Assembly: GCA_973895155.1 (NCBI GenBank)
Contig: OZ316893.1
Coordinates: 5,208,001 to 5,272,000 of the forward strand
Length of the DNA: 64,000 nt
Source: Marsupella aquatica
Lineage: Eukaryota > Marchantiophyta
Direction of reading: 5' to 3'
Shown here piece after piece: positions 11,465 to 22,193 of this stretch. Positions within the stretch are counted from its first letter, which is position 1. Each line of letters opens with the position of its first letter. The translations under genes were made by a program, and so were the position numbers. The notes under the pieces were generated by a model that saw only the letters and a program-made list of their open reading frames with translations, had not been told where the DNA came from and made no database searches.

Positions 11465-14400
11465 GGAAAATTAGGAATGCTCGATCTATCTTATCGCAAA
11501 GAGAGGGAAGCTTGAAATTTGAAATGTCGTGCATTTGCACCAGACACAGACAAGATGTTGTAGACTAAAGTTGGCGCAGGGGTTCAAACAGAACAGGGCG
11601 GGCTTCCCTTAACCCAGGATAAACCCAACGTCTGTGCAGGCCGCGACCCGTGTCAAACATCCCCCCCTTGTTTCTACATGACCAAAAAGTTGGTCCTGGG
11701 CGGTCTGACGGGCTGGAATATTCGGGGTCATGTGCCTGCGGCCAAGCACAGGGATGCCATGTTTGAGACGCCCTAATGGTAAGGGCCAGAAACTTTTCAG
11801 TCCTTAAGATCCAATCCTTGGAAGTCAGATGATAAAACAGAGGGACAAAAAATGACCAACAAGGGAGGCAAGACAAGGACTTTGCACCTCACACTTAGCA
11901 CTTAGCACTATATCCAGTAATTTAGGGAGTGCGCAAGGCCTATTTTTTTAAGACCTCAAACATGGAAGATAGCCCTAACTGGCATGTACAGAGTCCTCGA
12001 GAATGCAGACTCAACTTCAGAGATGCCAGGATATGAGTAAGGGAAAGTTATATGCCTGAACCCCGTCCTATGCTAGGGCTGATGGCAATACTTGTGAAAT
12101 CCTAAGGGTAAGGGCTGGAAACTTTTTGGCCATTGAGGTCCCAACCTTTGATCTGATAGTAAAACAAAAGCAGACTTTACAGGGCAGCAGATCCTGTTGA
12201 CAATCTAGATCTGCTTGTTGCAGGGGGTATTGCAAATGCTGAGGGGCTTTCTTCAGGGCTGCCAAGTGTGAATTGGGCTTAAGGCTCTCATTTTTGTGGG
12301 GGTTCCTTCGTTTCTGGTGTTGAAAGGAAGTTAACTTAACGAAGATTTTAGTAACCAGGTCCATGTAAGTATGGTCTTGAACACAAGAGATCCCTATGCA
12401 ATCATCTCTCGAGGTATTTGTTAATTTCATCATCTCTTGACCGGAACTTGGTAACCATTTTCCGGAAAGCAATTTTGTAATGCAAGGGAGTCTGGCAGCG
12501 GTTGCAGCCTGAAACCTGCTCCGTGAAATGCTCAGAAAAGATTTTTGGCTGCCGCCCCGGTGCTGCCTATTGGCTTTGACTCACTTCTGGTCATAGGGTT
12601 ACAAGTTATCCTACACAAAGCACCCTCACACAAAGACTGAACTAATCTTACTCCTTAATTTCTCTGAGTGTACTTGGCTCTATGTCTTTCACCTTGTATT
12701 TATAACTGTCCCAGCCCCTTGTTTATGTCATTGGATGTTTTTGAATGTGGTCATATTATTCCTGATAACCAAACCCTGGGAAAAGGGACCGAGTTTTTGG
12801 ATCCCACAACTTACTTTCTTTTTATCCCACCACTGTCTAGTTCACTTTGTTCAATAACCACAATGTTTAACAAGATACTTAGATTGGGCACCAAGATTAC
12901 CATGGACCATCTGAAACCATTATTTTTAACTCAAGTAGTAAAATTAATCTTCTTTACAACAATTTCCTTACATTTGTGGGTGTTGAAATAGTATGGTTCG
13001 AATCATCAAAATCCTTAGGTGGTGGTTTATAACAGTGTCAATTTCCATTTACCTAATAAGTGAGAAAATAAGAGTGGTTAAGAGCTTCTTTTGAGGAGCA
13101 TACACATGTTTTTTTCTCAGATGAGATCTTGACCATTGAAATTGGCCAGACCATCCAACTCTGCTTCTGTTGCAGTGTAGGCCCGTTTTGCTTTTGATTT
13201 TATTGAGACATTTGGTCTACAGTAGTGATTGTTCTGACCTTGCCAAAAATCAAAGATGTGCAGTTCCTAGTAGATTGAACATCAGAGAACATGCTCAAAA
13301 CATTTGAGCTTTAAACTAAATCCAAAAGCTGCCTAAATAAATTCACAAGTCTTGCCAACCAGATCCTCAAGTCTGCCAAGAACCAATATCTTACATTTGG
13401 TCAAGGCGCTTGAACACATTTACACAGGCAGTCCTTCTCAAAAGTGAAGTGTCTGCCCAAAAGCAGACAGCAGATGTGAATTTAGTGTGTAAAGTAAGGC
13501 AGCATGTTACACATTCCATGGGGATGGGCAAAAAACCCTGGTGGTCCATTGAGGCTTTAATTTTTCTTTGGACCGGTAGTGATTAGATATCTCTTGGCCA
13601 ATTCTCACTAATCACTACCGGTCCAAAGAAAGGGGAGATTCAATTCCCACATAGGCAGCACTATTTTCTAGCCATGTTCAAAGAATCTCAAAACTTCTTC
13701 AAAGTTAACAGAAGTACCATGGTTTGAAAGCTATGTCCCAAGGGCATTAACACTCTTCTTGACCTTAAATGCCCTTAATGATTTTTCACTTTGTAATTTT
13801 TAGTGCATTTATGGAAATGCACAATCAAGATTCGGGTAGACTCATTATGAAATTTTTCTTCTACTTCTACTAAAAAGCTAGTAAAACTCAATATCTCATA
13901 GGCCTTTTAGGTGTACACCTTGTTACCAGATCAATATGGACCTTATACCCTCTCAAAACTCTAGCTACAGCCCTGGTTAGTTTGGGGGCATTATGGCCCT
14001 CAATGCTCTGTAAACAAGAGTTTACTCTTACTAACATGTCCCCAGTGTGTTAACATCTGACAAAGTGGACTTACATGATTCAACAAGCCTTTGACTCGCC
14101 ACATTTAGTGTTGCTGAAAACACTTCTAGGATACACACATGTGATCGAGCCCCAATTAGTCTCCTGTGCTGGTAAGCTCAGTCTTCACTGGCGCTTGATT
14201 TCAATGTTGCAAATCATACTTGTGAATAGTAGCAGTCCATAGCACATCTCAAAGCTTCAAAATTGATGGATCTTTAACTTAGTAGTTAAGGTTACAGTTT
14301 ATCTACAGTGGTTATGCACTGCCAAATTCATAATGCATAACTTTTTGCCATAAAGATTGGCCATATGCAATGACCATAAGTCACCGTGTATACTAGTGGC

Positions 14401-15107
14401 GAAAAAAAGAAAAAAGAAAAAAGACTTTTACACAACCCCTCTCAAAAAGTTATGGCCATTTATTTTATGGCCAAAAGCCATCATTAGCAACTTTTTGAGA
14501 CGCCCTAGTAGACCTCAACTCTCAGCATGGAACCTCACTTGCACTGACCGGATCGACAGCTCTCTCGCTCGTTGGATATGCCTGGCAGCAGCACATGAGT
14601 GTGATGAATCACTCTCCCTTCATGACATCATACGATGACAGTCGACTCGTCCTTGCAAGCAGCAGGCGGCTGCAAAAATTCTCTTCTGATGACCAGCAAA
14701 ATCCTTAATAATTCCCTCATGTTCACTTCGAGCCCATCTCTCAGACAGCCCGCCTCTACTGCCAGGGCATCATCTCTTCTCACCGTAACGACCTATCCAT
14801 CCTTGCAAGGATATCTTGTAATTCAGGTCACAAACAGTCTCCCCATTCACAACCTTGACTTTGCGTCTGTGCATCCATCCATCTTAGACTGTGCCTGGGC
14901 TGCCACAGATTCAAGACGTCCTGTACTAGCTCAATTTGTCCGGACCTCTCTCTGTAGCTGGTTCGGGAGCTGGTTCAAAAGATATGGGTCGTTGTTCAGT
15001 TGTGAAATATGCCTTCGAAATTCTGTGTGTGACCAAATCTGGCTTACCGTTCAGTCATTTAGAGTGGCATGTAAGGTTTTCAATCCATGTCAGTTTTTTG
15101 AGGTCAA
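11465..15107. other. Intergenic, no recognisable gene
   Basis: Several frames of 90-180 codons exist on both strands, but they overlap, lack conserved motifs and have no supporting splice structure. The only clear structure is the perfect hairpin at 13563-13631. The right part is the downstream side of SAM synthetase. Confidence 0.5.
13563..13631. repeat. Perfect 24-bp inverted repeat with 21-base loop
   Basis: The left arm (13563-13586) contains CTTTGGACCGGTAGTGATTA; the right arm (13608-13631) is its exact reverse complement. The 21-base spacer holds GGCCAA. Immediately downstream is GGGGAGATTCAATTCCC, which resembles a tRNA T-arm. It could be a small foldback element, a small-RNA hairpin or the fused ends of a MITE. 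Confidence 0.85.
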
Positions 15108-17741
15108 TCAATTGTTGAGTACCTCATCCTTCAGGAGTGGCCTGACAACCTCCCAAGTGAAATCAGGATCATCTCTTCCGAAGTGACCGTGAACGGCAGT
15201 TTTTTGGAACCTTCTGTTGCCCCCTCGCTTCAAATCTAGGCTGAGAATTATCATCCCGGGTCGAAAATCGAAGTTCTTCTTAATGAGCTTCAATATCTCC
15301 CCGTCTTTGATCGTTCCCGTTTGGTACGTTTCCACAAAAACCGACAGAGGCTTCGGCACACCGATGGCGTAGGACACCTGCACGAGACATCTCCTCGCTA
15401 AGCCCGCAGCCACCACACTCTTGGCCGCCTGCCGTGCAATGTAAGCCCCACTCCGATCCACCTTGGTAGGATCCTTCCCGCTGAAAGCTCCTCCGCCGTG
15501 AGCTCCCCATCCTCCATAAGTGTCCACGATGATCTTCCGCCCGGTGAGCCCCGCGTCTCCCTTTGGTCCTCCACAGGTAAATCGCCCCGATGGGTTGAGA
15601 TGGAAGATGGTTTGCTCGTCCAAGTACTTTTCGGGAATGACGGGCTTGATCACGTGCTCACGAAGATCTGAGGTGATTTTATCGTTGGTCACAGTTTCGT
15701 CGTGCTGTGTGGAGATTAGCACCGTGTGCACTCGCAAGGGCACCATTGCCCCTCCTTCGTTCTTGTACTCCAGTGTCACCTGCACCCAGTCCATCATTTC
15801 GATGGGAAACTGTGAATTGTACTTCTGAATTGACCTTTTAGTTTGTCGGTTAATTTCGGTGCACTTGGTGAGCTCCATCGTTAGATTCTCCTTCTACATG
15901 GGCAGTATTTCTGGTGCAAATGGCGCCTTTGAACCTTAATTAATCTCTAAAATTGGATTTCTAAAATTGGCCGAGAATCTCAGTAGAAAATGAGGGCATG
16001 CTACCTTCAAAGCTCTCTGTAATTGTTGGATGATTTTGGTGCAACCATTTCATTCCATTTTGCAGACGAATTCTCCAGAATTAGTGGGTTTCAAAAAACA
16101 AGAGCATTGAGATGTTCTCGGCCTGCAAAGAAAGAAAACCCATGGAATCCGAAACGGTCCGAAGTCCTCAATCGCAGAAAGAATTGGAAATTGGCATCTT
16201 GAACCACTCTGTGCATTCTGGAGGTCCAAGCAAAAGGAAGGCCCTTGTCAAATGCTGACAAATGTAAAATACCTTCGATCGACAAAACATCAGCAAGTGT
16301 AGGCTAAGACGAATCGATTGCGTCTGTGTTCTCGCAAACGTGTCAACCACACGGGAACTTATTGAAAGAGGCGTGACTTCATCAAGTCTCGTGTAATCAG
16401 AGGAGTATCTATCTCATCTGTCTTCGAATTTATTGAGAGACAGAAAATTGCTTGGATTTATGTCCGTGACAGATATTCAGGCGCGCACGCCGTTCACGTT
16501 AACAAGAAGATGGAATTGCCACAACTGAGAACGAGAGTTCATTATTCTGAGTTCGGACAACAAAACAAAAACTGCCACTTAGAGATAGTGCTTCCTCGTC
16601 ATCCCGAATTCCGTCGAATAACTTTGTCCAAGTTTTAATACGAGATATCTCTCTCTAATTCATGGACTAGAAACGGTTTCAGTGAATGCGAATGATTTGG
16701 ATCATCACTGTCTAAGATAAGCACAAGCTTGCTTTGGGATTTTTGAATGAAATTTTCTCATCAAGCTCCGATAGGTTAAAGAATTGAAATACTTCCGACT
16801 CCAGAAAATTGATGACTTTGAACTGTCACTATGAAAGACAAAAGTGTTTGTTCTTTATCAGGACAGCAACGAGTAATTAGCGACCCCTGAAAAACAATCA
16901 GAATAAGTCATAGAAGAAGTGTCCCCAGTGGTTGGCATGGATGGAAATGATGGAAATTGGTTCAAACAGAGAGTTTACGAAATTTCCCTCCATGAACGTA
17001 ACTTCATATAATTTTCTCCTTTTGTTTGTCAATCCAATTCTACTTCTAAGGTTCGCCGATGAGAAAGGCAAAGCTGTCACATACCGAGACGGAAGAAGAA
17101 GAAGAAGAAGAAGAAGAAGAAGAATAAAGAAATTGGGAAACATAAGCCCTCCCATTGAAAGGATTTTATGCGTCATTCCATGCAATGAGATGACGGTAGA
17201 CAAGTCAGAGAATAACCTGTGTCTTGCCATCAGGACGCATCCACTTGCAGGTGCCATTCTTTCTAACGTCCCTCAGCTTGACCCCGAGTTTCGTAGCCAA
17301 AACATGCGTGAGAGGCATGAGCTCCTCGGTCTCGTCGGTAGCATAGCCAAACATATGGCCCTGGTCACCAGCCCCAATCTCCTCCGGCTTCTTGGTGAAA
17401 TGCCCATGAACCGCGTGCTGCAACTCATCCACCTGCTCCTCCAAATACATCAACACCTTGCACTTGTCCGCGTCCAGTCCGACTTCATCCGACGTGAATC
17501 CTATCTCTCGGCAGGTATCCCGCACGACCTTCTCGTAGTCGACCTTCGCCTTGGTAGAGATTTCGCCGAACACCATCACCATGTTGGTTTTCGTGCAGGT
17601 CTCGCACGCCACCCTGCTCTCAGGGTCCTGCGCCAAGCACGCGTCCAGAACGGCATCCGAAATCTGGTCACACAGCTTGTCTGGATGGCCCTCTCCCACA
17701 GACTCCGACGTGAAAAAGAACGTCTCCGTGGATTCCCCCAT
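15108..17741 (-). CDS. SAMS: S-adenosylmethionine synthetase (methionine adenosyltransferase)
   Basis: Makes S-adenosylmethionine from ATP and methionine in the cytosol, supplying methyl groups and the ethylene and polyamine pathways. Exon 1 (17741-17217, 175 codons) begins [22 protein letters not shown], with the start chosen at this ATG; an in-frame ATG lies four codons upstream. It ends CAG|GTTATT. Exon 2 (15779-15108, 223 codons plus stop) follows TGCAG|GTGACA. Both are phase 0, giving 398 residues, close to the roughly 390-400 of plant enzymes. Visible signatures are GHPDKLCDQ, the ATP-binding GAGDQG hexapeptide, the glycine-rich GGGAFSGKD loop and DYTWEV-like [13 protein letters not shown] near the end. 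The 1437-base intron splits the coding region and contains a (GAA)n tract. No disabling change is seen. Confidence 0.93.
17092..17124. repeat. (GAA)n microsatellite in the SAM synthetase intron
   Basis: About eleven GAA units on the + strand. On the transcribed strand this is a (TTC)n pyrimidine run about 90-125 bases inside the intron from its donor site. Confidence 0.95.
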
Positions 17742-18148
17742 CGTCAATCTCATCGAACCCTCTCGCTCTCGGCTTCCCCCCGAAATTCAGTAGAATTCAA
17801 TGAGAAACTTAATCAACCTTTCAATTTCGGAGGAGCATCAAAAGAATGGAATCACTGGAGAATGTAATTCATTCCTGAATTGCAACAGCGATAGAGAGAG
17901 GGCGACACGCGAGACGAGAGGACATGCGAGGAGCAATTGGAGAGAAATCACTGCAACTTAGGAAAGAGCTTTTGTCAGATTTCTCAAGCTCGTCCTCAGC
18001 GTCGTCATCACAATTGTCCAGTGAGCATGCATTCGTGGATAGAAATTCGTAATGCAAGGACCGATGAACCCCCAGTGCAGCAAAAGGAATGAATCGAAAC
18101 TGCAGTACGCACGGTAAACATGCCAACGAATTGCGAGCACAATCTCAA

Positions 18149-18154
18149 TTTATA
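18149..18154 (-). promoter_or_regulatory. Possible TATA box of the SAM synthetase gene
   Basis: TATAAA on the minus strand within CTTATAAATTGAG, about 410 bases upstream of the start codon. That distance would fit a long leader or a leader intron. Motif only, no other support. Confidence 0.3.
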
Positions 18155-18266
18155 AGAGTACGTTGATTGACGAGAACGAGACGAAGCAGAAAGGAATCCC
18201 TATGACTGTATTTGTTAACGGAATCTTACTAATAAAGCGCGAAGTGAACCCTACTGTTCACTGCCT

Positions 18267-18294
18267 ACGGTCTAGAGTGAAGCCTCTAGACCGT
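18267..18294. repeat. Inverted repeat of the TCTAGAG family
   Basis: Arms ACGGTCTAGAG and CTCTAGACCGT flank a 6-base loop TGAAGC. Related sequences occur near 41140, 56609 and 61779, suggesting a dispersed short repeat. Confidence 0.75.
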
Positions 18295-18435
18295 AACTCT
18301 GGGGGCGTAGGAAAATTGAGGGTGCCGGGTGCGGGTGGAAATCAAGGGTGAACCACTGTAATAGGTTTGGAAGTGAAGCGGCTTGGAAGTGAAGCGGCGT
18401 GACCTATCTGGCTCTGTCACTGCAGAACACAAGGG

Positions 18436-18489
18436 AGCTGCGTGGAGCTGTGTGGGAATAGAAGCTGCGTGGAGCTGTGTGGGAATGGA
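18436..18489. repeat. 27-bp tandem duplication
   Basis: Two adjacent copies of a unit beginning AGCTGCGTGGAGCTGTGTGG, with one difference near the end. A 15-bp direct duplication (TTGGAAGTGAAGCGGC) lies just upstream at 18366-18397. Confidence 0.85.
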
Positions 18490-19020
18490 AGTCGATCTGG
18501 CTCTGTCAATGAGGAACAGAAGGGAGCTGTGTGGAATGGAAGTGGATCCACGATGGCACATGGAAAAACAGGGAGCCGAATGTGAATGCAAGGGAAGCTC
18601 AGCTGCCTGATAGATTTGCCTTTTGATTTCGCTTTGCCATTTTAATTTTGAATTTGGGTGAGTGGACTGATTATCGATTGATTAAGATTGCTTGACGTTT
18701 TGCAGATTTATTGTGAGCGGCATTACTTCTCTACAAAAAGGCAAGCATAGCAATTAAGCTTGAGACTAGAAGAATCAAGGCTGCATGACCACCTTCCTAC
18801 GTTCGGTAATGTTCCTTACCTTCACTGATAGAATGGCCACTTCAGTTGCGCATCTCTCTTAACCCCTCTTTGCTTTGAAACGTCGGCAATAAGGTCGGCA
18901 GTAAGCTGATCCGGGTTTGAGTTGCTCCATCGATCGATGTGCTTTGATTATCCTCGCAGCGTTGTAGACCTTATAGTGAGCTGGCTGGCAGGCACTCTTC
19001 TTGGTTACGATCTATTGTAG

Positions 19021-19150
19021 GGATCTGGGAGGGACTCGGGAAGATTTCCTGCAAGGATCCGGGAGCGGCTCGGGAAGAATTGTTGCAGGGATTTGGCAAG
19101 GACTCGGGAAGATTTCCTGCAAGGATCCGGGAGGGCTCGGGATGGTGCAA
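19021..19150. repeat. 34-bp tandem repeat, almost four copies
   Basis: Units start at 19021, 19055, 19089 and 19123, each beginning GGATCTGG or GGATCCGG with a central CTCGGGA. Units 1 and 3, and units 2 and 4, are the more similar pairs, so a 68-bp unit may have duplicated. The fourth unit is shortened. A related single unit precedes GACGGCTCCAA near 21175. Confidence 0.85.
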
Positions 19151-20904
19151 GACGGCTCCAATTGCCATGATTGAGCCTAGCTGGGATTTCTATGTTCCTA
19201 ATCCCGAGCGTGGCTTTGTGACTATTGAGGTTATCAGTGGACTTGCAGAGTGTTGTGACAGGTGAGTTTCTTCATTTCGCATAATTGCTAAGACTTTGAG
19301 TCGCTGCAATGCTACTACCCGGATTTGAAGGACAGTAGCAGACTCCGCTTAGAGTGCCTGGCGTTTGGTGAAATCTCACTACAGACCCAACGTTGCGTAG
19401 TGCTCTGGAGCAGAAATCGAACTTATATGGAGCAAAAAGAAATTGCGATGAACAAGTGCGGAGGAACTGAGCTGAAATTGAGTGAGGTATGATCAACTGA
19501 GAAGGAGCAGGACATCCTAGGCACTGCGAACAGAGTTTGCAATAGAAGAGCAACGTCAAAGCACTTAATTGACAACCCAAAGCGCAACAAATGGAGTTGG
19601 AAGTGATTTAGCTTTCCATTCAAAATATTCCTCTGCCCCGTTGGTACGCCTGTGAATGAAAAATTGAGGTAAAGGATTTCTCGGGGAGGAAATGGCGAAA
19701 ATGGCGGTGACTGCTATGAAAATCCACAAGACTATACCAAATGTTCGGTATCCATAGCATTGAATTAAGTAGCACAATCCTGCACCAGACGACGGCTGCT
19801 GCACTCCAATAAGACATGAGTGAAGGAGGTCCTGCGTGGGGAGGACTCTTGGCAACACTGGCGGTCATCGTCGTCCCTTTTTAATCCCTCAGATGACACG
19901 AACAGCCCGCAAGATCATTGTCAGTATCACCTCTTTTCAATTCTCTCTCTGTAAAATTTGCGTCAAACGGTCATAGAATTCCTTCAATTCTTCCATTGCA
20001 AGTCCTCGAACGTAATTAGAATTTTATGTCACTTTGAGAGGGCGGAAATTAGCTCATAGAAAGGTTCCAATTCAGGCTGTACATTTCCAATTTCGAATTC
20101 AAGTTATCGCTTCTTTCCCATCTACAATCGAAAGCAACAGTAGAGTCGTGCGCTCATGGTTCTGAGAGTCCTATATCTCATTCAGCAGGATACTTCACTC
20201 AGACATGGACTGATAGCTCCAAACTCTATGTAACGGGACACAATTGTGACAACCATCGAAAGGCTAATCGTTTTGAATTGCTTGGGAACACAGCTACGTG
20301 GGAGTGGAAGTGGATAGGCTCTGTCACTTGGGAACACAAGGGCGCGGAACGGTACTGCATCAGCAGGGGAAGGAGTTTGGATTGGAGTGTGGCAAATGTT
20401 AGCTTAGATTAGATGAGCCTAACTTAAGAAGCAGGACAAGCTTGACCGTGAAATATTGGGAAGGAGAGGATTTTTCTGTGTCACAAGGCGTTCTGAAGTG
20501 AGGGTTTTGGGTCGGGTGATAGAGACGAAGACGTGAAGAATTGTTGGAGAGAGCCTACAGGGGGTTAGGCCCGTGGCTGGCACCATAGCTACACTGCGTC
20601 TCGCTTCTCCGACCGGGCCGAGCCTCTCGCGTCCGAGGTCTGATGCTGAACCCCTCCCTGCCCTCTCAGTCTGTGTCTTCCTCTGGAAAGACTGGAATGA
20701 TTCGTTCAGTCGTCTGTCTTTGTCGCCCGCTCGGCTTTTTGCTCTGGTGGTGGGAGGAGGAGTGGAACTCGGGAGTGGGGACTACCGTCTTCCCATAACA
20801 AATCTGGACGAGATGGAACGGTTCTTGGGAGCGGCGAGAGCAAAGGGGCGTTGAGGAATTTGAGCGCAGTGAGGAGAAGTTCGTCAGCCTCCGATAGCCC
20901 AAGA

Positions 20905-21107
20905 ATGAAGCCGGGAGGTATTTCATCCCCAAACAGCGGCACCACACGGAGGACGATGAGTGGGAGGTACGTCTCGGTCTCTCGAGAGGAAGAGGAGTCC
21001 ATGGATTTTTCCAGAGACATCAGCTCCAATTTCCCCTACTTGGTGCACATCCCTCCAACTCCAGACAATCAACCCATGTCCGGGACCAACACCCCGAGGC
21101 ATTGCAG
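20905..21107 (+). pseudogene. Orphan N-terminal exon of a cellulose synthase-like D gene
   Basis: The frame contains SGRYVSVSREEE, then YLVHIPPTPDNQPM, matching the conserved N-terminal signature of plant CSLD glycosyltransferases (SGRYVxxSR ... VHIPPTPDxQP). The first in-frame ATG is at 20905, although the frame is open upstream to about 20702. It ends at a good donor, TTGCAG|GTAAAG. CSLD proteins are about 1100 residues and membrane-bound. The RING-like domain, the QxxRW catalytic core and the membrane segments are nowhere in the window, so this is a 5' fragment. It may have been captured or truncated by the adjacent Helitron, or the gene may continue beyond a very long intron. Confidence 0.6.
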
Positions 21108-22193
21108 GTAAAGCAGAGCAGCAATTTGTGTTAGGGAGTGGGACTAGGGACTCATCAATTTACGATCTGCTGCAGGGATCCAAGAGGGTAGCATGACGGC
21201 TCCAAGTGCGAGGAAGAGCTGGGAAAGGTGAGTGCCCTCTCCTTGAATGTTACCGGCTGATCTGACTTTGTCAGGAGTTGCTTTCCACTCTTGCTAAAGC
21301 AAAAAGGAGTCACAGCTCTTGCTTGAATTGATTTGGGCATTCAGTTTCTAAGTGCATCCTTTCCTGCTGTCTGCACAAAACCGCTCTCGCTGAGTCTCCC
21401 TCGCCTCCTGCTTCAGCTGCTGTCCATAAGAGATCTGTTTACCGAGTTTTGACTTGCGTCGGGAGCATTCAACATTTCTATGAGCTCTTATTTGCTAGCT
21501 CGCAGTTAGTTTTGACTCCGGTAGGATTTGATGATGACCATGTTGAGGACCGACTTGATGTGTGAGTATTACTTTTGACTATGAATCTGTGTGAGTTTAG
21601 GGTCTGAGTGTGAGTCGAATCTAATTGTGCTCGGTAAATGGGTGTCGGTGTGTCCAGGAGAAAGGAGGTTGAAAGGAGGTTGGTGCTGCAGTTCATGGTC
21701 GAGAGATAGCATCAATATTTGGTGAACTTTGGGAACCAATCTGGTACTACCTCAATGGATTTTTGGTCGTTGCAGAGACACTGGCATCAGTGGTTGCGGC
21801 AACAGTAGAGTAGACAGCACATTTAGAGGGCAGGCAGAAGAGTAGTCAATGACAAGAGAGCAGTGAGATAAGCAGTCCGTTCCAGCCTTTTCTTTCATCC
21901 CTTTCACCAAGACAAAGTGCTCAAGATATGATGGTTAAGTGACCATCATAGCATATCAAATTAGTGATAGAGTTTAGATTGCTAAATTTTGGTCCAAGAT
22001 AGAGGCATCCAAGATAGAGGCATCTGAGATAGAAAATAGTTGAGTCATGTAAAACATGGCTTTGTATGTGATGGTTGATCACAATCATTTTATGAATAAA
22101 TTTGAGCAATCCTTTATACTTCATACATTTTCTTATCCAAAATTTGTTCTCCTCTATTTTGTAGATATAAATATGATCTAGATGTGCACAACA
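21108..22193. other. Stretch between the CSLD fragment and the Helitron gene
   Basis: No gene is recognisable. The Helitron 5' end should lie here but its short TC terminus cannot be placed by eye. A hairpin (arms TATGATGGT and ACCATCATA, 21927-21950) and a 15-bp tandem repeat at 21993-22036 are the visible structures. Confidence 0.4.
21993..22036. repeat. 15-bp tandem repeat, about three copies
   Basis: TCCAAGATAGAGGCA occurs twice back to back and is followed by a diverged third copy (TCTGAGATAGAAAA). It lies about 160 bases upstream of the Helitron start codon and may belong to the element's 5' end or promoter. Confidence 0.8.

Larger units (their letters stand above)
18160..20904. other. 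Repeat-rich intergenic stretch
   Basis: No conserved gene is recognisable. It contains a TCTAGAG hairpin (18267), 15-bp and 27-bp tandem duplications (18366-18397, 18436-18489) and a 34-bp tandem array (19021-19150). An open frame running through that array ends at a GTGAGT donor-like site near 19262 and might be a stray first exon, but nothing in it is familiar. Phrases from 18410-18440 recur near 20316-20345. Confidence 0.4.

Noticed and set aside
12986-13000. GGTTCGAATC, resembling a tRNA T-arm
   Set aside because: No matching D-arm, anticodon arm or acceptor stem is found in the preceding 70 bases.
15520-15828. 102-codon + strand frame
   Set aside because: Antisense of SAM synthetase exon 2, with no conserved content of its own.
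16932-17867. 311-codon open frame on the + strand
   Set aside because: It is the antisense shadow of SAM synthetase exon 1 and part of its intron; the arginine run comes from the (GAA)n tract.
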